Shown here piece by piece: positions 42,090-54,760 of a stretch of 64,000 bases of DNA. Both the position numbers and the translations under genes were made by a program. Under the pieces are notes generated by a model that was given only the letters and a program-made list of their open reading frames with translations, was not told where the DNA came from and ran no database searches. This stretch comes from Simmondsia chinensis (lineage: Eukaryota; Streptophyta; Magnoliopsida; Caryophyllales; Simmondsiaceae), in NCBI GenBank assembly GCA_018398585.1, contig JAGTTD010000010.1, positions 26,886,638-26,950,637 on the forward strand, in the 5' to 3' direction. Each line of letters begins with the position of its first letter. Position 1 is the first letter of the stretch.

Positions 42090-42960
42090 TCAAGCTGGGC
42101 TCGAGGCCCATAATTTAAGCCCAAAGAGGAATGTCTCAAGAAGTGATAGATTTTGGTCACAGAGGAAATTAAGAGGCTCTTAAAGGCCAAGTTCATCAAA
42201 ATAGCCAAGTACATTCAGTGGTTGGAAAATATCATTCCAATTATTAAAAAGAATGGCAAGATTAGAGTTATATTAACTTCATAGATCTAAATACAGCCAC
42301 CCTAAAAGATAAATATTGTATGCCTATAGCTGGCCTCCTTATTGATTCAACCTCGAGGCATGTGGCAATGTCTTTTATGGATGGCTATTGTGGGTATTAC
42401 CAAGTCATGATTACTTCGGAAGATACTCACAAAACCGCATTTAGATATCCTAGGTCAATAGGGACCTTTAAATGGGTGGTCATGCCATTTGGATTAAAGA
42501 ATGCTGGCATTACCTACTAAAGAGCCATGAGCATGCTCTTTCATGACCTCATGGGCGAGACCATGAAAGTCTATATTGATGACATCGTGGGAAAGTCAAA
42601 GTCCCATGTTGAACACTTGGAGAACCTGAGAAATGCCTTCTTTCGAATACGGAACCATGACCTCTAAATGAACCCACTGAAGTGTTCCTTTGAAGTTCGT
42701 GCTAGGAATTTCCTTGGATTTTTAGTACATCAGAGGGGATTGAGGTTGATATAAACAAAGCCAACATTTCTTGGGGCAGGTTAATTTATTAAGACGTTTT
42801 ATTTCAAATTTCGCATGAAAGACTAAAGTCTTCTCTCTATTATTTAGGCTTAAGTCTGAAAAGGACTTTAAATAGGAGGAGCAACACCAAGCAGCCTTTG
42901 CGGCCATCAAGGATTATTTGATCAGGCCACTAGTGTTGATTCCACCTAAGCAGGGCAAAC
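42090..42960 (+). pseudogene. Gypsy reverse transcriptase pseudogene
   Basis: Seen as SFMDGYCGYYQVMITSEDTH, KTAFRYPRSIGTFKWVVMPF and GLKNAGITY, then after a stop MKVYIDDIVGKS with the catalytic YIDD intact and FLGFLVHQRG. Stops and small frameshifts at 42280, 42519 and 42666 disable it. Confidence 0.75.
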
Positions 42961-43289
42961 CGTTGAAGATCAGTGTCTCTAGTTCTAATGAGTCAATCTG
43001 TTGTCTGCTAGTACAAGTAAGGGTATGAAAATGTTGTGTTCCACCTAAGCTATTGTTTAAATGAGTGTGAAATCAAATATTCTTCCATTGAGAAATTGTG
43101 TCTACCTCTCTATTACTCATCTATAAAGTTAAGACATTACTTCTTAGCATTTACCATCTGTGTGGTTGCTCAAACAAATTACCTTAAATATATGTTAGAT
43201 GGACCCTTAATGAGAGGAAAATTAAATAACTGGAGTATTGCTCTACTTTAATTTGAATTAATCTATGTGTCACAAAAGTTAGTAAAGCA

Positions 43290-43630
43290 TCAAGCTCTAG
43301 CAAACTTCTTGGCTGACCATCCAAATATTCAAACTGAAGCAATCCATGAGCCATTTGAACACTTGGTGGTTGAAATGGTCCCTTGGAAATTATATTTTGA
43401 TGGATCAAGGACCAAATCATGTGTCGTAGGGGGAATTGTGATTGAGTCTTCTACTGGGATCATCAGTAAGCTTGTTGTTACCTTGGTAGGCAAGTATTCT
43501 AACAATATGGTTGAGTGTGAGGCATTGATTATTTGCCTGCAAACTCTCCTAGATATGCGAGTTCCCAATATATTTGTGAGAGAGGATTCAAGGCTAGTGG
43601 TTTGCCAAGTCAAAGGGGGACAGAATTAGG
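43290..43630 (+). pseudogene. Gypsy RNase H pseudogene
   Basis: Reads VPWKLYFDGSRTKSCVVGGI, then KYSNNMVECEALIICLQTLL and DSRLVVCQVKGGQ. The FDGS Asp, the E of ECEAL and the DS Asp are visible. This is the plant-type RNase H that follows RT in Tat-like elements. It ends in stop at 43627-43629; no integrase follows. Confidence 0.65.
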
Positions 43631-43639
43631 AAATATGCC

Positions 43640-44170
43640 CTTGAGGCTGGAAAAGTCAACAGAGGGTCAAAGATTGTCCCTAGGGCACATGGTTGGAAGG
43701 GAGACGAAGGACCATTATCCATCATTCAAAAAAGATCCTCCTCGATGGTATAGAGGTCAATATGGTTTTAGAGTTTATCTAAAACCATTGAAAATTCTGA
43801 TTAAACCCGACGTGTCAATTGCTCTATAGGGCTGTCAGCCTGAGGAATGGGAGCAGAGACAACATAGGTAATTTGAGCCATTACTAATAGTTTGAAGGAT
43901 TCACAAAGCTCTAAGGACGAAATCAACAATAGAGAACAAAATTTCGAAAGTTGGAGCAAGTGTCAAAGCACTCAGTCGCAACGGAAATAGAGCACAGAGT
44001 GAAAAGTAAAACTTTTTGAAGCCCTAACTATCACATTTATAGACGTGCAGGAACGAAGAAAGTTGAAACGCCAAACTGCACTCTCTCAAGCTCCCTGTAG
44101 CCGTTGAGGGTCAAATCAAGTATAATTTTACCCGTTGGAAATCTGAAATTACCAACGGCCAAAATAGGGG
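43640..44170 (+). other. Gypsy internal tail, no integrase
   Basis: A frame of 98 codons (43533-43829) has no integrase motif. The segment ends in AAAATAGGGGCA (44161-44172), a polypurine tract abutting the 3' LTR. Confidence 0.5.
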
Positions 44171-44998
44171 CATTTACACCCTGAACTCGAGGAAGTTAGG
44201 ACGATGTTGTTTTGAGTCTAAAAGTCACGTGTTTATCACGTGGGGCCATCCTCGAGGGATGTTAGGCCTTTGGATATTAAGACAATGGCATCTCAAGCCC
44301 AGTTGGTTGAAGAGTTAAAATCCCTTAAAGGGTATCAACCATTCGAGATGGTTGAAGGGAGAAAAGGAGGCTCAAGCTCGAGTGACTTCCTAAAAGGCTG
44401 CATGATAGGTGGTTCAGAAGCTTAAGACAGTTACTTGGAGCACATTTCCGTATACATGGGCTTAAGTTTATCAAAAAGAACGTGAGGCATCTAGAAGGGA
44501 CTCCAACGAGTTATGCGAACATTGGGCTTCCATAAAGACACTCAAGCACACAATCCTAGGGCATGATCAATGCGCATTCAATGGGCCAAAGAAGCATTAA
44601 TGTAGACGTGAGAAGGAAATACCAACAGAATAGGATGCAACATTTATTTCCTTTTTTCTATAAATAAGAGACACTATTATAGTTGTAAAGTGTCTAGCAC
44701 CACTATAGAAATTTCTTTAAGTTTCTTTACAACACACTTGTGCTTTTTACCTAGGAGTTGTGTAACTTAACTTAGCCTAACTTAGCGTAGATCTTTCTTG
44801 TACTTGCTTTCTTCAAGGCAACACAACTTTTCAGGTTTAAGATATGAATTCTCTGTTTTAATCTGTTCCCTCAATCAACAAGTTATGAATTAAGGCATTG
44901 CTTTAAGGCTTTGACAGCCAAGGTTTGACCTTGATTGCATTGTCCTTAACATCAGTATCACTGCTTAGTGAGTCAGATAAACTTAGGTTTGCATTATC

Positions 44999-47587
44999 TG
45001 TAATACCCAGTTTATTTAAATTGGATTAGGTAATATAATATGTGAAATCCAGGATAACTGAACTGGGTTAGGCATTATAATAATACAAAAATCCACTACT
45101 ATGCTGATTGGAATAAATTAATGGATTAAATATCCAGTCTAATTAAGTTAGGTTAGGTATTGAAATATAATTAAGTTAATGGACTAATTATCATTAAGGT
45201 ATTATCTAATAATACTAAAATAATTGAAGTATGTATATATGTAGTGGTAGTAGTAATAATAATAATAATAATAATAAATGAAAAAGAAAAGGGAAAGGAA
45301 AAGGAAAAAGAAGAAAAGAAAAGAAAAAACAAAAAAATAAATAATAAATTGATAAAAATTTCCCCCCACCCCACGCGTCTCTTTCTCTCCCAGTTTTACC
45401 TCTCTCCCTCACGCGTCATCTCTCTCATCACTGCCTCACCCGCGTCGGTGCCGCCCAACTCTCGCAGGTACCGTTCGACTCGACCCACGCGGTACCGCCT
45501 GACCCACGCGGTACGACTCCGACCACCACGGTATCGCCTGACCCACGCGGTATGACGCCGACCACCACGGTACCCCGGTACTGTCTCCCACCACCACAGT
45601 ACCGTCCGTCCTCCTGGGGGCTATAAATACCCCTCACCTCAACCCCTCAAATCTCACACCCCGCCCCACAACTCTCTCTCTCCTCTCGGTTCTCTCTCCA
45701 CCACCCACGACTCTCTCTCTCCCCTCGCCTCGCCGGTGTCGCCACCACGCCGGTACAGATCCGGCCGCCTCGTCGGTACGGCTCCAGCAGCCATGCAGGC
45801 ATCGCCGTCTTGCCGGTACCGCCACTTCCCCGGTAGCTTAGAAGTTAAAGTTGTTTGGATTTAAGCTAGTGATGTAAGTATACCACTTTCCCTACTTGTT
45901 TGTTAACTACGAAAAATTGCTTTAAATGACTTGATTTGTGAGATTTACACTGTGAATGATTTATTGATTTGTTAAATAGGATTGGGCATATGTGTTATTT
46001 GATTGTGTGGTTTATACCCTTATAAATTGAATTATACTGATTTATATGTTGGATTGGTGTTTAAATATGTGATTCCTACTCTTATATATGTGATTCCTAC
46101 TCTTATGGTTTGAATTAAACTGACTTATACATTGATTTGAGTTTTAAATATGTAATTCCTACTCTTATGGTTTGAATTAAACTGACTTATACATTGGTTT
46201 GAGTTTTAAATATGTGATTCCTACTCTTATGGTTTGAATTAAATTGACTTATACGTTGGTTTGAATTTTAAATATGTGATTCCTACTCCTATGATTTGAA
46301 TTAAAGGTTTGAACTATATTGGATTTATACTGATTATGTAAGCGTACGCGAGGACGACGGCCGAATCCCGGTGCGTATGGTGACGCGGGGGAGACGTCCA
46401 AATCCCGGTTACTACATAAAAGGTTGATTTGATATTTTAACATATTATATTGATCCTGGCTGTATAAGCGTACGTGGGGGAGACGTTTAAATCCTGGTAC
46501 GTATGACGACGCGGGGGAGACGTCCGAATCCCAATCGCTACATAGAAGGAAATTATTGTGAACTTGTGATTTGAATTTTAAAGGTTTTATGGGAAGAGCT
46601 CACAGATAACTACGTTAACCCTCCGGGGTTTGTCGACTATAAAATGTGAAAAGTCGATCTGTGACCCTGTCACGGAAATAATAGTGGCACATAGATCTAT
46701 GTTTGATCCTAGCGGATTTGTCGACTTAGAACCGGTTCAAATATGTGAAAAGTGAACTTCGATCAGTGACCCTATCGCGAGTATAATACCGGCCGTAGTA
46801 TTCGATGTGTCTGTAAGTTTTACCAAAGTGTATTTGCGAGTTGATTTAAAGCATAAAGTAAAATCAGAGCAGTCGATCCTCGGATCGATTTCAAGGAGCT
46901 CAGTTTGGTATGGGACGGACCTTGCTTCAGAGTCGTGCTCGGTCCGGCATGGGACGGACATTGTCCGATGGCCGTATTTAAAAGTATAAAGTGATGATTT
47001 ATGTTTCTTAGTGAATGTTGGAAATAAAAGAGATTTTAATTGTTTTACCAAAGACTTCTTGTGAAATGCGCTGAATTATGTAACAATGATTTGTGATATC
47101 CTAACATGATTTTAAAAACAAATTGATTTTTACTGGTTTTGATTGAAATTTTATCTATTTTAAATAATATGTCTGATCCGGGTAGGGAGTGTGGTGTACT
47201 TACTGAGCATGTTGTTTGCTCACCCAATTCATTTACTTTTCAGATTAATAGCTCGTGGCAATTATAGAAGAACGAGGAAGGCAAAGCGACGTATTGTTTC
47301 GGGAATTATGTCAGTTTCGAGGTTTAGATATTTAAATAAGTTTGTAATAGAATATGATGGACTATTTGAGGTGTTATAATTTTGAGCTTCCGCACTACTA
47401 GTTTTAAGTCGTTAGTGATGATGTATTTGGGTTTGATGTCGTACGTGTTGGGAAAATTTATGAAAATCTGAGGAATTTTGATCGAAGATTTTGGGTTTCG
47501 TACTATGATGAGGGGATTCATTGTAGTACGGCCATGTAATGCCCTTTGACTTAAGCCTATTCGATATTAATGTTTGGGGGTGTTACA
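44999..47587 (+). mobile_element. Solo LTR, 2589 bp, TSD TTATC
   Basis: Starts TGTAATACCC and ends GGGTGTTACA, flanked by TTATC at 44994-44998 and 47588-47592. No internal coding region. TATA box TATAAAT at 45622-45628 in a GC-rich zone gives a plus orientation. Contains three internal repeat zones: (TAA)n at 45255-45280, ACGCGGTACCGCCTGACCC-type units at 45485-45585, and a row of ATGTGATTCCTACTCTTATG units at 46060-46300. The size and ends fit a long-LTR gypsy family. Confidence 0.88.
46060..46300 (+). repeat. Minisatellite in the solo LTR
   Basis: At least four copies of a roughly 65-bp unit with ATGTGATTCCTACTCTTATG and TTTGAATTAAACTGACTTAT. Farther on, two copies of a TAAGCGTACG...GGGGGAGACGT block lie at about 46339-46430 and 46466-46545. 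Confidence 0.7.
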
Positions 47588-48393
47588 TTATCATTTAAGG
47601 GCTTTGACAATCGATGTTTGACCTTGATTGCATTGGTCCTCATTCAATAACCCAAATACGATTTGCTTCATCTATCTTTTGTCAAACTCTAACTCATTCA
47701 AGTTAATACAAGCCAGGGTGGTAGGCCTAAAAATTTGATTGACTCGGGCTTTTAAGCGGACTTCTAAGCTCTTAAGTTTGTCTCCATCCTAATTCCTAAC
47801 TTTTAAGTGTACGAGGAAAGGTATCTGTCGGATTTGCTTCGTCACCCTAACTGCCACTTGAGCCAGGTTCATATCCTTTCATTCTCTCTCTCTCTTGCAC
47901 GTACACACACACACACATAAAAATCCACACAAAAAAAAAGGTCTCCTTAATTAGAGCAGAAGCTTAATCCACATAAGTTTCAAATTGAAGTCAGATTCAC
48001 CAAAAGCACCATCCCTCTTCCTCAAAAAAGTGATTGGTTGAGGTCAAATATGTGCAGTCTAGAATTTAGGCTCGCTCCCATGTTGATGTGAGTCCCTTTT
48101 TTCATTTCTGTTTGATTTATATTAATGGCAACCACAAACACATACACTAGGCAAACAAAAAGAGCAAACATGATGCTCAATTTCTAAATCAAGGTCTCTT
48201 GGTTTCAAAATTTATGAGTACAATTGAGTCAAGTTGGCTCACTATTTAACTTAGAAGGCTTTACACGTTTGCGGTCAAGTAAAATTCAAGTTGACTCATT
48301 TAGTTTAATGCCAATACTAAGCAAATTTGTGTATCTAAATGTTTCTAACAAGCAAAATCCAAGCTTAATAATACATGCTCAAGTCTAGATTAG

Positions 48394-48531
48394 TGAAAGA
48401 ATGAGGAGCACAACTAATGCAGGAACCCTCTCATATATTTATAGAGAAACTATATAATACATAGGGTTACAAGCAGAGGCCCAATGGGCCTGATATATAA
48501 ATATAAGATACATATACAATATATTTTAACA
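48394..48531 (-). repeat. Short Copia 3' LTR
   Basis: On minus TGTTAAAATATATTG...TTCTTTCA. TATA box CTATAAATATATG on minus at about 48446-48434. Confidence 0.85.
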
Positions 48532-48539
48532 TCCTTCCT

Positions 48540-49500
48540 CAACCGAAACATGAGATAATCGAATGCGAAGGTTGTGCTTAAAAAGAAGAAAATGATTCTA
48601 TGAAAGACTCCTTATGAAGATGTCTGCAACTTGTTGAGAGGAAGGTACATGAGGGACTCGAGCCAGAACCATATGAATCCGTTCACGAACAAAGTGGATG
48701 TCATTCTCAATATGTCTGGTGTGAACATGCTGCACAGGATTAGTTAACATGTACGTAGACAAAACATTGTCACAATAAACCAAAGTAGCTCTGAAAGAAG
48801 AAGACCAAATTCGGTAAGTAAAGGTCGGACCCAACAACATTATGAGACGGCATTAGCACCGGCAGGGTATTTGGCTTCTTCATTGGATCGGGAGACCATA
48901 GGCTGGCGCTTAGAAGACTAGAAAACGATATATTTCCTAGAAAAAATACTTAAACTAGATGTGGAGCGACGAGTATCGGGATATCCAGCCCGATCAGCAT
49001 CTGAATATGCCACGAATTGATCCATGTGAGTAGGAGATATCGTTAAACCATGATCAATTGTGCCATGAATGTATCAAAGAATGTGTATGACAGCCATCCA
49101 GTATGGTAGACATGGAGCATGCATAAAGAGACACACCTATTACACTACATAAGAAACGTCGGGACGAGTAAAGGTAACATATTGTAAGGCAACAACAATG
49201 GACCGATATAGAGTAGGGTCGGCCATGAGCTCTCCATCAAGCAATGAAAGTTTGGACTTGGAATCTATGGGTACTGCGAGGGGTTCGCACGAAAGCATGT
49301 TGGTCTTGTCAAGCAGATAGTGAGCATATTTGGATTGAGACAAAATTAGACCTATCGGTGAATAAGCGATTGAAAGCCCAAGAAAACAATTGAGACGCCC
49401 TAGATTAGTCATATCAGCAAAGAGAGTAAAGCAATGCATGAAGAAGCAAGCTAGAAGAAGCAATGAGAACAATGTCATCCACATAAACTAACAATATAGC
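48540..49500 (-). pseudogene. Copia RT (palm) and RNase H, gag-less element
   Basis: RT palm LLVYVDDIVL is intact near 49500-49470. Then come LGRLNCFLGLSIAYSPIGL, LSQSKYAHYLLDKTNM and LYRSIVVALQYVTFTRPDVS. RNase H ends at 48840-48598 with ATLVYCDNVLSTYMLTNPVQ, HTRHIENDIHFVRERI and VPSSQQVADIFIRSLS. Frameshifts near 48840-49140 separate the parts. Confidence 0.8.
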
Positions 49501-51440
49501 CATGTCAGAGCCACGATGTAAGACAAATGGCAACGAATCGGACTTACAACTAATGAATCCAAGACGATGAAGAAAGTTAGCAAAGCGAGTATACCAAATG
49601 TGGGGTGCCTATTTGAGACCATAAAGAGACTTGTTTAATTTGCAAACGTGATCAGAAATTTAAGAATTGATGAATCCAGGTGGCTGCTTCATATAAACTT
49701 CTTCATTGAGAGTACCATAGAGAAAAAGCATTCTTAACATCCAGCTGATGAATAGTCCACTTTCGTGAAGTGGCAATGGTCAAAACGATACAAACTATAG
49801 TAGGTTTAACAACAAGGCTAAAGGTTTCACCATAATCAATCCCATACCTTTATGTAAATCCCTGTGCAATTAAGCGGTCTTTATAGCATTCAACTTGACT
49901 AATGGAAGTCTGTTTTAAAAGAAGAACCCATTTAAAGCCAATGACATTAGCATGAGTGGGTTTAGGAACGAAAGTCCAAGTCTTGTTACGAAGGAGAGCA
50001 TTATTCTAATTGAGCATTGTGTTGCGCCAATTATCATCATCAAAAGCCTGCTTATAAGAGTATAGAAAATCAAGCAACACAGTATGAGCAAGCATAGAAG
50101 GCTTGAGGAGGGGTTTCACAATACCAACTTTAAAGCAAGTGATCATAGGATGAATAGACGCGGAGGGTGCTAGTGGCTGCGGGCCCTACAGGTGGGACCG
50201 AAGCCATCTTGGGTGCAACAACGGTGGGTGCGGTGAGGCAGCCAACTGTAGTGCGAGGCAGGGTTCATCATTGGTAGTAGGTGTGGGGGGAGAAAACCCT
50301 GAAAAAGGAGATGATGCGAGCGAAGACGAGAAGGATTGATGAAGACGTTGCATTGTAGCTTAAGAAAAAGCACCCAATCTTGCAAAAGGAAAATATGTTT
50401 CATAAGACATAACATGCTTCAAGATAATGACTTTGTTAGTAGAGAGATCCAGACATTTATAGCCTTTACGGATTAATGGATATCTAAGAAAACACACAAG
50501 GTGGACCAAAGAGCTAGTTTATGTGGTGCAGTTGCACTCAAGTTTGGATTACAAGCATGGAAAAAACCCAAAGATGATCATAGTGAACCTTCTTTTTCAT
50601 ATAGATGCTGATATGGTATCTTTTCCTTTGTGGATGTAGAAGGTAATAGATTTATAATGGGAGTAGCAACAAGAACAACTTCGACCCAATACTCCAGAAG
50701 CATACATGCTTGGAAAAGAAGAGAACACATCATATTGCCTATAGTCCGGTGCATACACTTAGCCTTCTCATTTTATTGGGAGGTATGTGGACAAGAGACT
50801 CGACTAAGAATACCCTGCAGCATAAAAATTCCATTAAGATCATGATTGATTTATTCTGTGTCATTATCATATCAAACTGAAACTATTTAATCTCAGCACC
50901 AAATTTATTCAATATGAGATTATGAAACTGAATAAATAAATCGAATACCTCAGATTTGGCATGCATAAAATAAATCCACACAAATGAAAGTAATCATCCA
51001 AAAATGACAAGTAATACTTAAAACTACTAAAACTAAAAATAGGCGATGTTCATGCATTAGAATGAACGATATCGAAAGGACGAGTAGTACTAGTAATAGT
51101 ATTCTAAGAAGGCAAACGATTGTGCTTACCTAGTTGGCAAGCATCACACAAACTAGACTCCAAAAAGAACTGGAACAAGAAATAACAAGTGGACAAAACT
51201 TGCTCCCCTGGATGTCCTAAGCGACGGTGCCAAAGAGAGGAGGAGATGTGAGACGCAACGAACGACGTAGTAATGGAAGCTGATGCTAGTACGGTAAAGA
51301 GAGGCCTAGGACTGACACACCTGATGAAGGTGGACTTCGATTTAGGATCCTTGATAGAAAAACCAAGAGAGTCAAATTCAAGAAGGCAGTTATTATAGAA
51401 ACAAAATTAACGAATAGAAAATAAATATTTTAGATAGCCC
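49500..51440 (-). pseudogene. Copia integrase and RT N-part, gag-less element
   Basis: From about 51400: NNCLLEFDSLGFSIKDPKSK, SSLWHRRLGHPGEQVLSTC and CDACQLG, the GAG-pre-integrase HHCC site. The integrase start DIVHS..., LSFLDDYFHLCGF follows near 51050, much worn. RT N-part lies near 49950-49600 (family motifs NKTWTFVPK-, LDVK- and EVYMKQPPGF-like: EEVYMKQPPGFINS near 49720-49670). Many stops. Confidence 0.65.
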
Positions 51441-51639
51441 TGGGACAAATAAAACTTTATTTAAGACAAACTAACCCATGGGAGTAGAGATAGAACATGA
51501 TCCAATTCCAGTAATGCGAAGAGACACACCATTTCCTACAAAAAATTTTATTAAGACCATGATAGGGAGATAGGGACGTTCGGATACCTGAATTGTTTGT
51601 CATATGAGAGGGATGCTAGGGTTTTCCTTTTTAAGGTTA

Positions 51640-51651
51640 GCTCTGATACCA
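51640..51651 (-). other. Perfect tRNA-Met primer binding site
   Basis: GCTCTGATACCA on plus is TGGTATCAGAGC on minus, next to the 5' LTR at 51652. Confidence 0.9.
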
Positions 51652-51787
51652 TAAAAGAATGAGAAGCACACCTAATGCAGCTCGTACATTTATAGAAAAA
51701 CTATACAGTGCATAGGGTTACAAGCAGAGGCCCAATGTGCCCAATACGTAAACATAAAATACCTATACAACATATTCTAACAATTAG

Positions 51788-52840
51788 TCTAGGTGATCCT
51801 TCTTTGATTGTAAATGAGCGACAGTAAGGGTTGCCTTGACGTTCATCAAGCCCAGGGTTACTTTGTCTATTTTAGATGTCCACGCACTCCATATATTGTT
51901 ATCTCACCCTTTTTTACATTGTAATGGAAAAAATTGTTTAAGGCATCTCCTGGGAAGGACGCGCCCTAATGCTTGACCCATAATAGTAGTGCCTAGATTT
52001 GATCCAAATTGAGAAAATTGTGTGGGTCACAACACCAATATAATGGCTATGCTTCGCCATCATACTAGTACTAGTGATTGCAAAGGTGTTCGAGATCATT
52101 CCAAGTAGTATGCCTGGATCAGACCTAGCTATTTGGACAATGGCTATATTGAATTGGCTTTTATGCAATTCGATCATTGGTCAGTCATTCAACGTTCTAT
52201 CAATATTATATCTCGCTATGTTCAGGTCTGAAATAATGGACATATTTAAAGTGTTAGAATATTGATATTGACCGAAAAATACATTGAATAGGATAGTTTA
52301 GTCTAAGACAAGAGCTTATCCGATCCTCAGTATGAAATTATGAATTTTGATGCTTTTTTTGATCTCTTGCTGTTCATTCTAGTCCATTGATTGTTTGGAT
52401 CGATGAACATGGTTATGCACTAGGTTAAAATTTAGGCCACATGGATTGTTATTTTCAGCCCTTCTATAAAGGAAGTCACTTTCTCCCGTTGGGTGGAAAA
52501 TATTTTACTTTAATGGAATCCTCGTGAATGAGTTTCTTTTAGGTGCTTGTCCCGCTATTCCGGTGTTTTGAGTTAGTTTTCCTTCGGTTGAACTTTGTCC
52601 ATTGTCCTCCATCAATTTATGTTGGAAGCCTTCTTTTGGGGGGTTCTTGCCCCTGCTGCTCTTTTTTTGTTTGGTTTCCCTTGTTTCGGTGGGTCTTTAT
52701 TTTGGCATGGTGGGGCTGCTTATGGTGTTTTAAACTATCTCGGTGTTGGCAAGTTTATTTTATCGAGCTTGCTCTTTTTTGTTTTGTTTTAGTTGTTTGT
52801 TGTTTTATTCCCCGTTTACACTCATGTGTGTCATCGGGGT
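51788..52840. other. Spacer, nothing recognised
   Basis: A hydrophobic plus frame of 115 codons (52543-52890) overlaps the CACTA end and has no motif; T/G-rich composition explains it. Confidence 0.35.
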
Positions 52841-54760
52841 CACTACCAGAAATTTGCTTATTTACGACAGGAAAACACCGTCACTATTAGCCTGTTTCTC
52901 ATCGTTAAAGACATTTTACGACGGGAAACTATACCTTCGTGAACCATCGCTATATCCTCCGTTGCTAATGCCTTTTTGCGACGACAAATTTAAAACCGTC
53001 GTAAATACATTTGCGACGGGACAAAAACCGTCGCAAATGCGTTTACGACTGGAGCAAAAAACCGTCACAAATACATTTGCGACAGAAGCAAAACCCGTCA
53101 CAAATTCGTTTACGATAGGAGTTTAACCCGTCGCAAATGCATTGACGACTGAAACAAACACCCGTCGCAACTTCACTTGTAATAGGAGTAATCCCATCGC
53201 AAATATAATATTTATACCATCAAAGTTCCTTATGACACGTTCCAAAAAGAATTCGATATGACAATCTTCATCATATTGTTAAGTGTTTCCAATTACACTT
53301 GTCATAATCAATTTTTACGACAAAGCTTCATTGTAAGAGACTACTATCAAACATATTCATCAAAACGAAAATGAAATTACTTAAAACATAAATCAAAACA
53401 ACAATAAGCCAAATTAATCAATTGGAAAAAAAAAATAAATTTTCTTCATCAATTAACAAAAGTCATCAAATGTCACTAATGTTCCACAATCAAAAAAAAC
53501 AAATATTCAATCACCGATGCCAAAATGATAACCAAAATAATGTTCATAAATTAGTAAAACACTTAAAATCATTCTAAAATATATATGTAGTTCCAAAGCA
53601 TCATCCATTGCCTCACAAGCATCATCCACCTTGTAGTATTATCCTGCATAATACAAAAACAAGTAATCAATACATAAGAAAAATGTAAACGATAATCTAA
53701 ATTGACATACGTCAAATGGCACTACTATAATAATATTTTGATGTATTTATAGCAAAGGTAAAAAACATAATTGACTTGGCTACTATAATGACTAGTGGAT
53801 TCTCTACCATTCTAGTCTCTGAGAAACTTTTCGTACCGTCAAATCCACACATCAAAAACCAGAAGCAAAAGCTCAAAGTAACCAACGCCACGAAGATAGC
53901 AAAAGAGAGAGATCAAATCAAACTCAAAGAAACGCTTCATACTCAATAACAAAACTAGGTTGAAGTGATAAGATCATTGATCAACTACCCAAACTCAATA
54001 TACATACAACTTCAGTATAGAGTTATCCATTGTCCACCTCATTTCCTAGTAATGTTACAACCAAACTTTAAAATTTGAGAGAGAGAGAGAGGGAAAAAAA
54101 AAAAGCCAACCTAAAATACTAGCCCCACAAGCATAAATCAACATGAAACAAACATCGCCAAAGAAATTATTGATTTCAATCAAACTACATTTTAGAAGTG
54201 CCATTCCAACATTAAAATGAAATCTTAACACTTTGCGTGAATTTCTTCAAACAATATATAGAAATCGAACCCAATAAGTGGTACAAAAATCCCCTTTTTC
54301 CCACTTCAATCACAAGATATTAACCCGGATATTATAATTTTCAAGGAATTAAAAATATAAGCAATATCTCAAAACATGATCAAAATACCATAACATATGT
54401 AAACATTGTACCTCCCAGTTTCACTCTTAACCATAATGGCTTCTCGATTCAATACTGCAATGTCATAAGATAGATGAAGAAATCAATGAACCAATCATAT
54501 AATAAAAAAAGGAAGTAATTAGTCAACGTATACTGGTCATTATAAGTTACTAACCTCACATCATATTGTCATCATAAGTTACAAATGCCATACAATCCTT
54601 ATTAGGTGCCATTTTAGGTATAAGTATAGAATAACACACCGATGGAAATACCTAAACGATTTGAAAAACGAATAGAGTCAATATTATATAAAATATTAGA
54701 ATAACAAAACATTGCATTCAATATAAAGACATGACTTCCAAAGTCCACTAGAAACAATAG

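Larger units (their letters stand above)
35095..48104 (+). mobile_element. Ty3/gypsy retrotransposon lacking integrase, with nested solo LTR
   Basis: 5' LTR 35095-36437; 3' LTR 44171-48104 including a 2.6-kb insertion. Internal order on plus: primer site, gag, protease, RT, RNase H, then about 0.5 kb of non-coding sequence to the 3' LTR. The gag and protease style fits the Tat-like or related non-chromovirus lineage. I find no integrase core or zinc-binding motif. All domains have stops. A target duplication was not found, so the outer ends are approximate. Confidence 0.8.
44171..48104 (+). repeat. Gypsy 3' LTR, split by solo LTR
   Basis: LTR pieces 44171-44998 and 47588-48104 join to about 1340 bp, matching the 5' LTR. 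TATA box at 44659-44665. The junction lies in the GGTTTGCATTATC / ATTTAAGGGCTTTGAC region, where the 5' LTR reads without interruption (GGTTTGTGTTATTGCTTATG). Confidence 0.75.
48394..51782 (-). mobile_element. Short-LTR Copia without gag (3389 bp)
   Basis: LTRs 48394-48531 (138 bp, 3' on minus) and 51652-51782 (131 bp, 5'). TSD ATTAG at 48389-48393 and 51783-51787. The primer site is a perfect tRNA-Met complement. Polypurine tract GAGGAAGGATG adjoins the 3' LTR. Internally only integrase-to-RNase H can be read; gag, its zinc knuckle and most of the protease are missing. Probably a deletion derivative moved in trans. Confidence 0.9.

Noticed and set aside
45244..45555. Lys-rich frame over the (TAA)n and GA-rich tract
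   Set aside because: Simple-sequence translation inside the solo LTR.
44999..47587. A DNA transposon with TGTAATACCC/GGGTGTTACA inverted ends
   Set aside because: The 5-bp duplication, TG...CA termini and TATA box fit a solo LTR better; no transposase or subterminal array.
52543..52890. Hydrophobic 115-codon frame as a membrane protein gene
   Set aside because: Low-complexity T/G-rich DNA, overlaps the CACTA end, no conserved motif.
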